Notes: generated from the sequence alone by a model not told the origin. A DNA stretch of 64,000 nucleotides from Nocardioides sp. WS12 (GCF_014108865.1 NZ_CP053928.1:124001-188000), one strand, 5' to 3'. Shown: positions 52,932 to 61,670, counted from the stretch's first letter. Numbers and translations: made by a program.

Positions 52932-53753
52932 TCAGTCCATCCCGAGCGGACCGGCGGACTTGCCGGCCAGGAACTGCCGGACGAACGGGTCCTCACTGTT
53001 GAACGCCTCGTCGCAGTCGCCGTAGTGGACGAGCTTGCCGCCCCAGATCATGCCGACGTAGTCACTGACCGCACGCGCGGCGGCGATGTTGTGGGTCACC
53101 AGCAGGTAGGTCCCGCCGTGCTCCTCGTGCATCTGCTGGATCAGGTCACAGAGCAGGCTCGTCCGGACCGGGTCCAGGCCGGAGTCGGGCTCGTCGAAGA
53201 GCACGATGTCGGGGTTCATGATGAGTCCGCGGGCGAACCCGGCGCGCTTGCGCATGCCACCCGACACCTCGGTGGGCAGCTTGTGGGCCGACCGCTCGAG
53301 GCCCACCTCCTGCAGCCGGCTCATGACCAGGTCGCCGATGTCGGACTCGGACATGTCGGTGTGCTTGCGCAGCGGGAACGCGACGTTGTCGAAGATGTTC
53401 ATCGACCCGAAGAGGGCACCGTCCTGGAACAGCACGCCGAAACGCTTGCGCAACTCGTAGCGCTCGTCCTCGCTGGCCTTCCAGATGTCCTGCCCGAAGA
53501 CGACCACCTCACCCTGGTCGGGCTCGAGCAGACCCACGAGGTGCTTGAGCAGCACGCTCTTTCCCGTGCCGGACGGACCCATCACCGTGGTGATGGCGTC
53601 GTCCACGAACGCGATGTCGAGGCCTTGGAGCACCTTGAAGTCGCCGAACGTCTTGTGGAGGTTGTGGACCTGCATGGTCGCGGTGCGACCCTCCATCGCA
53701 GCGTGGAGACCGGCGGTCGCCGCTGCGGTGGTGTCGAGAAGTGTGGTGTTCAT
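52932..53753 (-). CDS. Mce/Mla-type ABC transporter ATPase
   Basis: 273 residues. Walker A GPSGTGKS (59-66), signature VSGGM (163-167), Walker B IVLFDEPDSGLDP (183-195) and the switch His in LVTHN. Closest in type to MlaF and mycobacterial Mkl. It drives lipid import with the two YrbE permeases. Start ATG 53753 with GGAG; 53789 is an alternative. In mycobacteria the ATPase gene is outside the mce operons, whereas here it lies between permease and mceA. Confidence 0.94.
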   Translation of the reverse strand: MNTTLLDTTAAATAGLHAAMEGRTATMQVHNLHKTFGDFKVLQGLDIAFVDDAITTVMGPSGTGKSVLLKHLVGLLEPDQGEVVVFGQDIWKASEDERYELRKRFGVLFQDGALFGSMNIFDNVAFPLRKHTDMSESDIGDLVMSRLQEVGLERSAHKLPTEVSGGMRKRAGFARGLIMNPDIVLFDEPDSGLDPVRTSLLCDLIQQMHEEHGGTYLLVTHNIAAARAVSDYVGMIWGGKLVHYGDCDEAFNSEDPFVRQFLAGKSAGPLGMD

Positions 53754-53816
53754 GGAGACTCCAGGTGTCGGAGGTCGGAGGTCGGACATGCGCGGGGCGG
53801 CCGGAGTACCCGGCCG

Positions 53817-54686
53817 CTAATTCGCAATCGGAGCGTTGGGCGACAAGCCCCAGAAGAGTTGGGTGGTCAGCAACCCGATGACGTGGATCAGGACCATGTT
53901 GACCATCATCGATTTCGCGGTGTTGATGCCGACGCCCGCCGGACCGCCTTTGGCGGTGTAGCCGTAGTAGCAGCCGACGATCACGATGACGGTGCCCATC
54001 AACATCACCTTGATGAGCGAGAACAGGAAGTCGTAGGGGTTCTGGAAGAGCCAGAAGATCAGTGAGTACCCGCCGGGCGAGACGCTGCCGTACTGGAAGA
54101 CGACGATCAGCCACTGGGAGAGGTACATGAAGCCCAGGCCGACGACGTACAGGAACGGCATCGCGACCCAGGCAGCGACCAGGCGGGTGCCGATGAGATA
54201 GCTGCGTGACTTGATGCCCATGACTTCCATCGCGTCGATCTCTTCAGCGATGCGCATGGAGCCGATCTCTGCGACCAGGCCGCAGCCGACCTTCGCAGCG
54301 AGGATGTAGCCCCACATGTAGGGCGCCATCTCGCGGAGGCTGCAGTAGGCCGTGAAGACGCCGGAGTACAGCGGCGCTCCGATCGCGCGGAGGGTGTAGT
54401 TGGCCTCGGTGCCGCAGACGGTACCGATGACGAACTCCATCATCCAGATGATCAGCGCGCTGGCGAGGATCAGGATGCCGCACTGGCGGAACACTTCGGC
54501 GGTGTACATCCGCACCCGGGGCAGCTCACGGAACGTCTGAGCGGCGAACTGGGCGATCTCGCCCGCGGTGCCGAACCCGGCCTTGATGCTGGCCATCATG
54601 GAAGACGCGGTGACCTCGATGTCCTCCTTCTTCGGAGGCGGCGGGGGCGCGTTGTCGTCGACGGGGCGATTGAGCTCGATGGTCAC
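53817..54686 (-). CDS. YrbE/MlaE-type permease, second
   Basis: 289 residues. Proline-rich N-terminus (NAPPPPPKKEDIEV), about five membrane segments and the MlaE-family cytoplasmic block MRIAEEIDAMEVMGIKSRSYLIGTR, where the EEIDAM motif contacts the ATPase. Forms the permease with the other YrbE. Ten bases after its stop codon partner upstream. Confidence 0.94.
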   Translation of the reverse strand: MTIELNRPVDDNAPPPPPKKEDIEVTASSMMASIKAGFGTAGEIAQFAAQTFRELPRVRMYTAEVFRQCGILILASALIIWMMEFVIGTVCGTEANYTLRAIGAPLYSGVFTAYCSLREMAPYMWGYILAAKVGCGLVAEIGSMRIAEEIDAMEVMGIKSRSYLIGTRLVAAWVAMPFLYVVGLGFMYLSQWLIVVFQYGSVSPGGYSLIFWLFQNPYDFLFSLIKVMLMGTVIVIVGCYYGYTAKGGPAGVGINTAKSMMVNMVLIHVIGLLTTQLFWGLSPNAPIAN

Positions 54687-54696
54687 GGAGCCGGCC

Positions 54697-55554
54697 TCAC
54701 TTGTAGACCTGCATGTCGGGGTTGAGCCCGAGCAGGATGGCGGTGAAGAGGGAGTTGATGATGAAGATCGCGGCGAAGGAGATCACCACGGCCTGGTTCA
54801 CAGCGCGGCCCACGCCGATCGGCCCGCCCTTGACGGTGAGGCCCTTGTAGCAACACACCACGGCGATCACGAGGCCGAAGATGGTGGTCTTCAGAACACT
54901 TCCCCAGAGGTCAGTGACCGTGGCGTTGGCGAAGAAGCTGGCGAGAAAGGCTCCTGAGGAGGCTCCGAGGATGGGTACCGCGGCGATGTAGCCGCCGATG
55001 CAACCGAAGATCAGGGCAACGAGGTCCAGCAGACCCGTCATGATCGTCACGGCGATGACCCGGGGAACGATGAGGTCGCGGATCGGGTCGACGCCGAGGA
55101 CCTCCATGGCGTCGATCTCTTCGCGGATCTTTCGTGCCCCGAGGTCGGCCGTCATCGCAGCGCCCACGACGCCCGCGACGACCATGGCGTTGATCCAGGG
55201 GGCGAACTCGCGGACGCTGGCCATGATGAAGAACGAGCCGAGCCGCTCCGGGATGCCGAAGAGGTTGTAGATGTTGCCGCCCTGGAGCCCCGGGGCTCCG
55301 AAGCCGAACGTGACGGTCGAGATCACCATCGGGATCCAGCAGAGCTTGAGCATGTTGTACATGAGGTCGCGAACCTCGCCCCAGTAACCCCGGGGGTGGC
55401 GCACTGCGCTCCAGACGACGACGCCCAGGAGCACGCCCATCTCGCCGGCAGGCACCAGAACCGTGTCGAACAGCTTCGATCCACTGCGCCGCTTCGCGGC
55501 GTGACCGGTGGGCTCGGAGCCGGCGGCCACCGGTGGGGGCATCGTCGCGGTCAT
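54697..55554 (-). CDS. YrbE/MlaE-type permease, first
   Basis: 285 residues. Membrane segments and the family block ARKIREEIDAMEVLGVDPIRDLIVPR. First gene of the mce operon: two permeases, ATPase, six Mce, MMPL and foldase follow in order. Start ATG 55554 with GGAG. The 130-base gap before it contains a strong GC hairpin, so it may have its own promoter. Confidence 0.94.
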   Translation of the reverse strand: MTATMPPPVAAGSEPTGHAAKRRSGSKLFDTVLVPAGEMGVLLGVVVWSAVRHPRGYWGEVRDLMYNMLKLCWIPMVISTVTFGFGAPGLQGGNIYNLFGIPERLGSFFIMASVREFAPWINAMVVAGVVGAAMTADLGARKIREEIDAMEVLGVDPIRDLIVPRVIAVTIMTGLLDLVALIFGCIGGYIAAVPILGASSGAFLASFFANATVTDLWGSVLKTTIFGLVIAVVCCYKGLTVKGGPIGVGRAVNQAVVISFAAIFIINSLFTAILLGLNPDMQVYK

Positions 55555-55610
55555 GACTCTCCTTCGAGGCGGATCGGGCAGATGTGTCCGCCGTCACCAA
55601 TCTCGTTTCT

Positions 55611-55637
55611 CGAGGGGGGTGACGGCATCCCCCCTCG
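55611..55637. promoter_or_regulatory. GC-rich hairpin/dyad upstream of the mce operon
   Basis: CGAGGGGGG (55611-55619) and CCCCCCTCG (55629-55637) around nine bases. Either a terminator of the ferredoxin reductase gene or an operator; runs of G and C are typical of MalT/LAL-type LuxR sites, and such a regulator is nearby. A further CCCCCGAGCGG follows at about 55652. Confidence 0.4.
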
Positions 55638-55684
55638 GGCAGAGGTGACTCCCCCGAGCGGTTCTGCGCGCCTGAGTACGGCGG

Positions 55685-56920
55685 TCACGAGACCAGGTCC
55701 CGCAGGGAAACCGACGGATCAGCGAGCTGGGCCGCATCGACGTGCGCCGACGAGGCGATCAGCTTCTTCGCGACCATGAACTCCGGCGCGCTGTTGACCG
55801 TCTCGACGGCCACCACGGCATCGCCGGACAGGTGGAACACCGCGAACTTGCCGGAAGCCGGATCGCCCCGCAGGACGGCACGATCGGCGAACCCGACGAG
55901 CCCCGCGATCTTGATCTTGAGGTCGTACTGGTCGGACCAGAACCACGGAACCTCGTGCGGCCTTGCCGCTTCGCCGAGGATGTGCCCGACGACCTGCTTG
56001 GCCTGTTCCACTGCACTGGGAATGCTCTCCAGCCGGTGCCGGCCAGGGAAGTGGTCAAGGGGACGTCGGGTGACGTCACCGACCGCGTAGACGCCGGCGA
56101 CCGAGGTCAGACCCTGCTCATCGACCAGGACTCCGCCGTCGCACGCGATCCCCGCGGCTTCGGCGATCTCGGTGCGCGCGATGGCACCCACCCCCACCAG
56201 GACGGCGTCGCACTCGTGTCGCGTTCCGTCGGCGAGGACGACCGCGGTGACCTTCCCCGCCTCGTCCCCGTCCAGTCGTACGACGTCAGCGCTGGTGCAG
56301 ATCCGGGTCCCGCGCTCCGCGTGGTAGCCCGCCAGGAATCCCGCCAGGTCCGCGCCAGCGACGCGGGCGAGTGCGCGGTCCTCCCGTTCCAGCACGACGG
56401 CCGCGGCACCGAGGTGTCGTGCGGATGCGGCGACCTCGAGGCCGACGTACCCACCACCGACGATCACCAGCCGGGCGCCGGGAACGGTCGCGTTGCCGAG
56501 CCGCAGGGCGTCGTCGTGGTTGCGCAGGTAGTGCACGCCCTCGAGGTCGGCCCCGTCGACAGGGAGTTGGCGAGCAGCCGCGCCCGTGGCGATGACGAGG
56601 GCGTCGTAGCCGATGACCTCGCCACCCCCGAGAGTGACCGTGCGAGCCGAGGTGTCGACGACCTGCACACCATCACCGAAGCGGATGTCGATGCGCTGCT
56701 CGGCGTAGAAGTCCTTGGGCTTGATCAGCAGGTCGTCGTCGCTCATCGCCCCCTTGAGGTAGTCCTTCGAGAGCGGGGGCCGCTGGTAGGGCCACACGGT
56801 CTCGTCACCGACGAGGGTGATCGTGCCGTCGTATCCGTGCTGGCGGAGCAGGGCGGCGACATTCGCACCACCGTGTCCGGCTCCGACGATGACGACGCGG
56901 CGTACATCTGGATGGGTCAT
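55685..56920 (-). CDS. FAD-dependent ferredoxin reductase (putidaredoxin/terpredoxin reductase-like)
   Basis: 411 residues. FAD motif RVVIVGAGHGGANVAALL, PYQRPPLSKDYLKG, NAD motif LVIVGGGYVGLEVAASARHLGA (about 145-165) and GVYAVGDVTRRPLDHF. Electron supply for ferredoxins of P450 or dioxygenase systems; the P450 operon at 61-63 kb lacks its own reductase, so this one may serve it. Start ATG overlaps the SCP2-like gene stop (ATGA). Confidence 0.92.
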   Translation of the reverse strand: MTHPDVRRVVIVGAGHGGANVAALLRQHGYDGTITLVGDETVWPYQRPPLSKDYLKGAMSDDDLLIKPKDFYAEQRIDIRFGDGVQVVDTSARTVTLGGGEVIGYDALVIATGAAARQLPVDGADLEGVHYLRNHDDALRLGNATVPGARLVIVGGGYVGLEVAASARHLGAAAVVLEREDRALARVAGADLAGFLAGYHAERGTRICTSADVVRLDGDEAGKVTAVVLADGTRHECDAVLVGVGAIARTEIAEAAGIACDGGVLVDEQGLTSVAGVYAVGDVTRRPLDHFPGRHRLESIPSAVEQAKQVVGHILGEAARPHEVPWFWSDQYDLKIKIAGLVGFADRAVLRGDPASGKFAVFHLSGDAVVAVETVNSAPEFMVAKKLIASSAHVDAAQLADPSVSLRDLVS

Positions 56921-57339
56921 GAGAACGCTCCTGGTGCCGAGCCCGCCGCGCGGTCCTTCACGGCGACGATCTGGCGGTAGTAGGGGAAGGTCTGCTCGAT
57001 GACGGGCAGTAGTTTGAGCACCTTGCTGACCCGTCCGCGCGCGTGGACCTCGCCGTGCGCCAGCGCCTCGACGAGGTTGCGGCGGCCGCGGAAGTAGGCG
57101 TCGAGGAAGTCGGCCTCGCAGGTCAGCTCGACGTCGACCTCGATCGGGCCGTCGTTCAGCACCACAGCGACGGGGTCGAAGAGGTCGACGGTCAGGCGGG
57201 CCGGAAGGTCCGAGCAGACCAGCCGCAGGGTCAGCGAAGCTTCAGCAAGTTGCGGCCCGAGGCAGGGGTCGATGCCGGCCAGGCGCAACACCCCGCCCAC
57301 ATAGCAGTCGACTTCGGCAGCACTGGCGAAGAAGGACAT
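56917..57339 (-). CDS. SCP2-like lipid-binding protein
   Basis: 140 residues. Alternating strands and helices as in SCP2 sterol carriers (LRLVCSDLPARLTVDLFDPVAVVLNDG ... FLDAYFRGRRNLVEALAHGEVHARGRVSKVLKLLPV, read in pieces). No signal peptide. It may present a hydrophobic substrate to the P450 or CoA-processing enzymes after Mce import. Coupled to the reductase by ATGA. Start ATG 57339. Confidence 0.72.
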   Translation of the reverse strand: MSFFASAAEVDCYVGGVLRLAGIDPCLGPQLAEASLTLRLVCSDLPARLTVDLFDPVAVVLNDGPIEVDVELTCEADFLDAYFRGRRNLVEALAHGEVHARGRVSKVLKLLPVIEQTFPYYRQIVAVKDRAAGSAPGAFS

Positions 57340-57485
57340 GGCGGTGTTCCGGTCTCGTCGGCGTCCCCCGAACGGGGTCCCCGCCGGGAGTGCCGTCCGC
57401 AGGGACAGGCACCTTCCGCACGCTAGGTGCGCAGAGGGTCACACCGAATCGCCCGTGGGGCGGAAAGACGTACGTCGATCGGTGA

Positions 57486-59849
57486 TCAGACCGTGCTGGG
57501 AGTCCGCCGCTCCCCCACCCAGGCGGCGACCTGGGAGCGGGAGTGGAAGCCGAGCTTGGCGAGGATGTTCTCGACGTGGCCCTCGGCGGTGCGCTGGGAG
57601 ATCACGAGACGCTCGGAGATGGCCCGGTTGGACAGGCCGTCAGCGACCAGGTCGGCAATCTGCTGCTCGCGTCGGGTCAGCTTCACGGCGCCGGTGTCCG
57701 CGAGGGTCACCGCGGTGGGGGCCTGCTTTCGTCCGAGGGCCAAGGCAATAGCGTCCGGGCGATCCATCTCGGCTCCCGCACGGAAGGCCGAGTCGAAGAC
57801 CCGATCACCCAGCTGACCGCGGCTCGTCTGCTCGGCGTCGTGCATGTTCGCCAGCCAGTCCTCGGAACCGAAAAGCCGGACACCGAAGCTGGTCCACAGG
57901 CTGTCCGCAGCACCAAGCAGGCAGGCAGCGTCCTGGTAGCACCCGGCATCGGCCTGGGCCCACGCGAGCAGGTCCATCGTGGTCGAGAGACCGCACAGGT
58001 CGCGGAAGAACCACTTGATGTCCATGGCTTCGCGGGCCAGGGTGATCGCGACTTCCGTGTTGCCCTCGAGCTTCTCGACGAAGCCGAGACCGTAGAGAGC
58101 GTACGAGAGCAACCACCGCTCCCCCGTGAGGGTGCACAGGTCGCGGCACCAGTCGAAATGGGAGCGTGCCTCGTCGAGCTCACCGCAGTACAGATGTGCC
58201 AGAGCGAGCTGGATCCGAAGGCCCACCACCTGGTCGTCGAGCACGTCCTGTCCCTCATACAGGGCAAGTGCCTTCGACAGCAGTGTCTTTGACTTGGGTG
58301 AGTCGCGAAAGAGCTCAGAGAGCCCCGCGACATGGGTGGCGTACGCCTCGACCCGGACATCACCCTCGGCGACGGCGATCTCGTGGGCACCTTCAGCAGC
58401 GTCATCGGCCCGTTCCTGGTCACCCTGGAGGCTGGCCACGTAGCTGAGGGTGCCGAGTGCCACAGCGCGGTCGAGGGTCGGGTCGGGGCAGGCGGTCACA
58501 GCCCGCTCCAGCCACTGCCGGCCCTCGTCGAGGAAGAGCGCGATCCAGAGGAACCACGGCGCGCCGACCAGCCGTAGCGAGCGCTCACGGCACTCCTCGT
58601 GTGCCAGGCAGTGCTCGGCGGCCGCTCGGATGTTGGCCTGCTCGAGGCGCAGCGTGATGCACCACAGCTCCTGGAGAGGGCTGAACCACTGCAGACAGGC
58701 CTCCTCCAGCAACTTCTCGACCCAGGTCAGGTGGCGGTGGAGCAGGGCGTCGTGCTCCTGCGCGGCCTGCAAGCGCTGGTGCCCGTGCTCGCGCAAGGGT
58801 TCGAGCATCCGGAACCGCACCTGGCCCTGGCTCTCGGTACGGGTGAGCACCGACTTCTCCATCAGGCCCTGGATCACCTCGAGCACGGCGTGCCGGGGCA
58901 ACGACCCGCCGGAACACACGGCTTCTGCGGCCTCGACACCGAAGCCGCCGGTGAAGACGGACGCCCGCGCCCAGAGAGTGCGCTCGTCCTCGGTGCACAG
59001 GTCATAGGACCAGTCGATCGTCGCCTCGATGGTGCGGTGCCGCGACGGGCCCACCCGCGCCGAATGCCGCAGCACGTCGAGCCGGGCGTCAAGTCGGGCG
59101 ACCAGGTCGTCGAGCCCCAGGACCCGGAGCTTGACGGCAGCGAGCTCGATCGCGAGCGGGATGCCCTCCAGCTTGCGGCACAACTCCACCGCGGCCTCCT
59201 GGTTGGCAGGCGTGAGCTCGAAGCCGGGTACGACGGCAGCGGCACGCTCCCGGAACAGCGCCAGCGACGGAAACAGCGAGGCCACGCCGGGTTCGGACGC
59301 CAGTTCCGGAGGCGGCACAGGGAGGGGGGCCACGCACAGCACCGTCTCCCCCGGCACGGCGAGGATCTGCCGACTGGTGGCGAGCACGCGAAGCCCGGGG
59401 CCGTGGCGCAGCATCTCGGCGACCAGCTCGGCAACGTCGTTCAGGACGTGCTCACAATTGTCGAGAACGAGCAGGATCCGGCGACTGGCGATGTGCTGCA
59501 GGGCAGCGGCCCAGGTGTCGCGGCCGGGGAGTTCCGGCAGGCCCAACGCCTCGACGACGCTCTGGCGCAGCAGACCCGGATCGCGGAGATTGGCGAGTTC
59601 GACCCAGGCCACCCCATCCGGGTGAGTCCGCGCGAGCTCGCGCGCCGCTCGCAGTGCGAGCCTCGTCTTCCCGATGCCGCCGAAACCAGTCAGCGTGAGG
59701 AGCCGGGTCTCGCCGATCAACTGCTTCACGTGGTTGAGGTCGGATCGGCGCCCCTCGAAACTGGTCAGGTCGGCAGGCAGCAGTTGAGCGGCCCCGGTAG
59801 AAGCGGGAAGGACCGACACCGCTGGGTGCTCCGACTCCAGACCGGGCAT
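57486..59849 (-). CDS. Large STAND ATPase-LuxR regulator (AfsR/LAL-like)
   Basis: 787 residues from ATG 59849 (GAGG upstream); in-frame starts at 59870 and 59903 are possible. P-loop TGFGGIGKTRL (54-64), Walker B-like RRILLVLDNCEHV, GLPELPGRD and GIPLAIELAA of the NB-ARC group. TPR-like helices (roughly 400-700) precede a C-terminal LuxR HTH (LTRREQQIADLVADGLSNRAI ... SQRTAEGHVENIL). Integrates a ligand or protein signal with ATP. Diverges from the smaller LuxR gene; two inverted TTGTTTGGTCCAAC sites lie in the gap. Confidence 0.88.
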   Translation of the reverse strand: MPGLESEHPAVSVLPASTGAAQLLPADLTSFEGRRSDLNHVKQLIGETRLLTLTGFGGIGKTRLALRAARELARTHPDGVAWVELANLRDPGLLRQSVVEALGLPELPGRDTWAAALQHIASRRILLVLDNCEHVLNDVAELVAEMLRHGPGLRVLATSRQILAVPGETVLCVAPLPVPPPELASEPGVASLFPSLALFRERAAAVVPGFELTPANQEAAVELCRKLEGIPLAIELAAVKLRVLGLDDLVARLDARLDVLRHSARVGPSRHRTIEATIDWSYDLCTEDERTLWARASVFTGGFGVEAAEAVCSGGSLPRHAVLEVIQGLMEKSVLTRTESQGQVRFRMLEPLREHGHQRLQAAQEHDALLHRHLTWVEKLLEEACLQWFSPLQELWCITLRLEQANIRAAAEHCLAHEECRERSLRLVGAPWFLWIALFLDEGRQWLERAVTACPDPTLDRAVALGTLSYVASLQGDQERADDAAEGAHEIAVAEGDVRVEAYATHVAGLSELFRDSPKSKTLLSKALALYEGQDVLDDQVVGLRIQLALAHLYCGELDEARSHFDWCRDLCTLTGERWLLSYALYGLGFVEKLEGNTEVAITLAREAMDIKWFFRDLCGLSTTMDLLAWAQADAGCYQDAACLLGAADSLWTSFGVRLFGSEDWLANMHDAEQTSRGQLGDRVFDSAFRAGAEMDRPDAIALALGRKQAPTAVTLADTGAVKLTRREQQIADLVADGLSNRAISERLVISQRTAEGHVENILAKLGFHSRSQVAAWVGERRTPSTV

Positions 59850-59911
59850 CAGCCACCTCGTTCCACACATCCGGGTGAACCTCCCCCGGGCCCCGAACCC
59901 CATTTTGCATT

Positions 59912-59926
59912 AAATGGTTGGACCAA
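59912..59926. promoter_or_regulatory. Operator AAATGGTTGGACCAA (site e)
   Basis: Identical in all 15 bases to the IclR-gene site at 25827. It lies just upstream of the large LuxR gene. The 14-mer at 59917-59930 recurs inverted at 60033-60046. Confidence 0.6.
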
Positions 59927-60032
59927 ACAAGCCCATACCCGGGACTACCTGGAAATCCTACTCGGGTACCTCTCCGGGGTGACTCCACGTGTCGAAAGGA
60001 CTTGTAGAGGAGCATCGTGACGGTCGTCACAG

Positions 60033-60046
60033 TTGTTTGGTCCAAC
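60033..60046. promoter_or_regulatory. Operator TTGTTTGGTCCAAC (site f)
   Basis: Inverted copy of 59917-59930, 102 bases away, and next to the ribosome site of the second LuxR gene. The two sites bracket the divergent promoters, suiting looping or mutual control. Confidence 0.5.
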
Positions 60047-60063
60047 AGTTAGCAGGAGGAATC

Positions 60064-61014
60064 GTGACCGCGCTCCCCGTGTCCACGCCCATGCATTTCG
60101 ATCAGGTCGACCGGCGCGACCACTCCCCTGCGGCCACCCTCCGGCGAGTCAGCCGGGCTCTGGACGACCTGCGGGCCCTCACCACGGTCGATCAGTTGGT
60201 GCAGCGGGCACCCGTGGCACTGTGCCGGGTCGGCTTCGACCGGGCCATGATCTCCCGGGTCGTCGACTCGGACTGGGTGGTCGAGCGCTTCCACAGCGAG
60301 GTCGACCCGGCCGAAGCAGCCGAGATCACCACCGCGGCGCGAACGGAGAACCAGCGCCTGGGGCCCAACGTGATCGAGCTGGAGATGGTCCGGCGCAGGG
60401 TCTCGCTGTTGGTGGTCGACGTCAGCCGCGAGCCCCGCGTGAACCCGCGGCTGGCCGCGATGACGGGCTCGCACTCCTACGTCGCTGCACCGATCGCACC
60501 CGACGGCGAAGTCGTGGGGTTCTTCCACGCCGACCGCCTGTGCGCTGCGCCGGTCACTGACTTCGACCGCGAGATCATCGCCCTGTTCGCCCAGGAGTTC
60601 GGGACGCTCGTCGCGGCCGCCAGCCTGCGCGAGCGCTTCGACCGGCTCCGCACCACGATGGACAACCTGCGTACCTCGCTCGGCGGGATGGTCGACGGCT
60701 GCCTGGACGGTCCCATGAACCTGGTCAGCGAGAAGCAGGTCACCGGCGTCTCCGCCCACCCAGCCGGACTGGCGCCCATGACGGGCCAGCGCCTCACCGG
60801 CGCCCCCGAGATCGACCGCCTGCTCTCCGAGCGCGAGCGCGAGGTGCTCAAGCTGATGGCGCTCGGTGAGACCAACGGGCGCATCGCCAGCCGTCTGGTG
60901 ATCACCGAAGGCACCGTGAAGTCCCACGTGCGCCACATCCTGCGCAAGCTCAACGCCGCCAACCGCGCCGAGGCCGTCTGTCGTTGGCTCCAGCGCCCGG
61001 GCGTCACCGTCTGA
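60064..61014 (+). CDS. GAF-domain LuxR-family regulator
   Basis: 316 residues. Start GTG 60064 with AGGAGG. Sensor region of GAF type in the first 190 residues (RAMISRVVDSDWVVERFHSE, YVAAPIAPDGEVVGFFHADR), a short linker, and C-terminal LuxR HTH (LSEREREVLKLMALGETNGRIASRLVITEGTVKSHVRHIL, read in pieces). Likely senses a small hydrophobic or aromatic compound. Divergent from the large LuxR gene. Confidence 0.92.
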   Translation: MTALPVSTPMHFDQVDRRDHSPAATLRRVSRALDDLRALTTVDQLVQRAPVALCRVGFDRAMISRVVDSDWVVERFHSEVDPAEAAEITTAARTENQRLGPNVIELEMVRRRVSLLVVDVSREPRVNPRLAAMTGSHSYVAAPIAPDGEVVGFFHADRLCAAPVTDFDREIIALFAQEFGTLVAAASLRERFDRLRTTMDNLRTSLGGMVDGCLDGPMNLVSEKQVTGVSAHPAGLAPMTGQRLTGAPEIDRLLSEREREVLKLMALGETNGRIASRLVITEGTVKSHVRHILRKLNAANRAEAVCRWLQRPGVTV

Positions 61015-61026
61015 CCCGACAGTCCA

Positions 61027-61059
61027 CAAGACCCCGGAGCCGGAGGCTTCGGGGTCTTG
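61027..61059 (+). terminator. Terminator of the GAF-LuxR gene
   Basis: CAAGACCCCGGAGCC (61027-61041), loop GGA, GGCTTCGGGGTCTTG (61045-61059): 15 pairs including one G-T. Followed by TTCTG. Lies 12 bases after the stop. Confidence 0.85.
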
Positions 61060-61097
61060 TTCTGCCCTGCCTGCTGGACATCTCCTGGACACGACAA

Positions 61098-61133
61098 ACG
61101 GCCCCGAGCCCTGGGAGGAGGGATCGGGACCGT
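61098..61133 (-). terminator. Terminator of the P450-ferredoxin operon
   Basis: ACGGCCCCGA (61098-61107) and TCGGGACCGT (61124-61133) pair with one mismatch. On the minus strand the stem is followed by TTTGTC. Just beyond the 2Fe-2S ferredoxin stop. Confidence 0.6.
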
Positions 61134-61150
61134 TCGTCGTACGGCTTGCC

Positions 61151-61465
61151 TCAGTTCGTCGGTACGACGACCCGGGCCCCGCAATTGGCGTCACTCATGA
61201 TCAGCTGGCAGGCCAGCCGGGAGTTCGGCTGCGAACCGTCAGCGAACTCCAGCAGGTCGCGCTCCTCGTCGGTCACCTCGTCGAAGTGACCCTCCCAGGC
61301 AGCGTCGACGTACACGTGGCACGTGGCGCAGGAACAGCTCCCGCCGCACTCGGCGACGATGCCCGGAAGGTTGTTCCGGACCGAGCCGTCCATCACGCTC
61401 TGGCCACACGGGACGTCGATCTTCATCTCCCGACCGTCGGCGAGCACGTAGGTCACCTCAGGCAT
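61151..61465 (-). CDS. [2Fe-2S] ferredoxin, putidaredoxin/terpredoxin-like
   Basis: 104 residues. Cluster cysteines in ECGGSCSCATCHVY (C-x5-C-x2-C) and LACQ near the end, as in P450-partner ferredoxins. Start ATG 61465 overlaps the second ferredoxin by 8 bases. Carries electrons to the P450 in the same operon. Confidence 0.94.
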   Translation of the reverse strand: MPEVTYVLADGREMKIDVPCGQSVMDGSVRNNLPGIVAECGGSCSCATCHVYVDAAWEGHFDEVTDEERDLLEFADGSQPNSRLACQLIMSDANCGARVVVPTN

Positions 61466-61670
61466 GGCTGCTCTCCGTGTCCCTGGCGAACCGGAGGGCA
61501 CCCGTGGGGCACTCATTCACTGCATGAGTGACCCGCTCGAGATCCTCGTCGGCGACCTCGGCGACGGCGACCTGGGTCTGGCCGTCGTCCCCGATGACGA
61601 AGTAGTCCGGGGCGAGTTCGACACATGTCTCCACGCCACCGCACATGCCCTGCGTGTGCACGACCTTCAT
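61458..61670 (-). CDS. Small [3Fe-4S]/[4Fe-4S] ferredoxin
   Basis: 70 residues. Cysteines in GMCGGVETCVELAP and ECPTGAL follow the C-x5-C ... CP spacing of P450-associated 3Fe-4S ferredoxins of actinobacteria. Start ATG 61670 with AAGGAGG. Two different ferredoxins behind one P450 are unusual; one may serve another enzyme. Confidence 0.92.
   Translation of the reverse strand: MKVVHTQGMCGGVETCVELAPDYFVIGDDGQTQVAVAEVADEDLERVTHAVNECPTGALRFARDTESSHA

Noticed and set aside
57409..57430. GCACCT/AGGTGC inverted repeat between the large LuxR and SCP2 genes as a terminator.
   Set aside because: Six pairs with a 10-base loop and no T tract; too weak to call.
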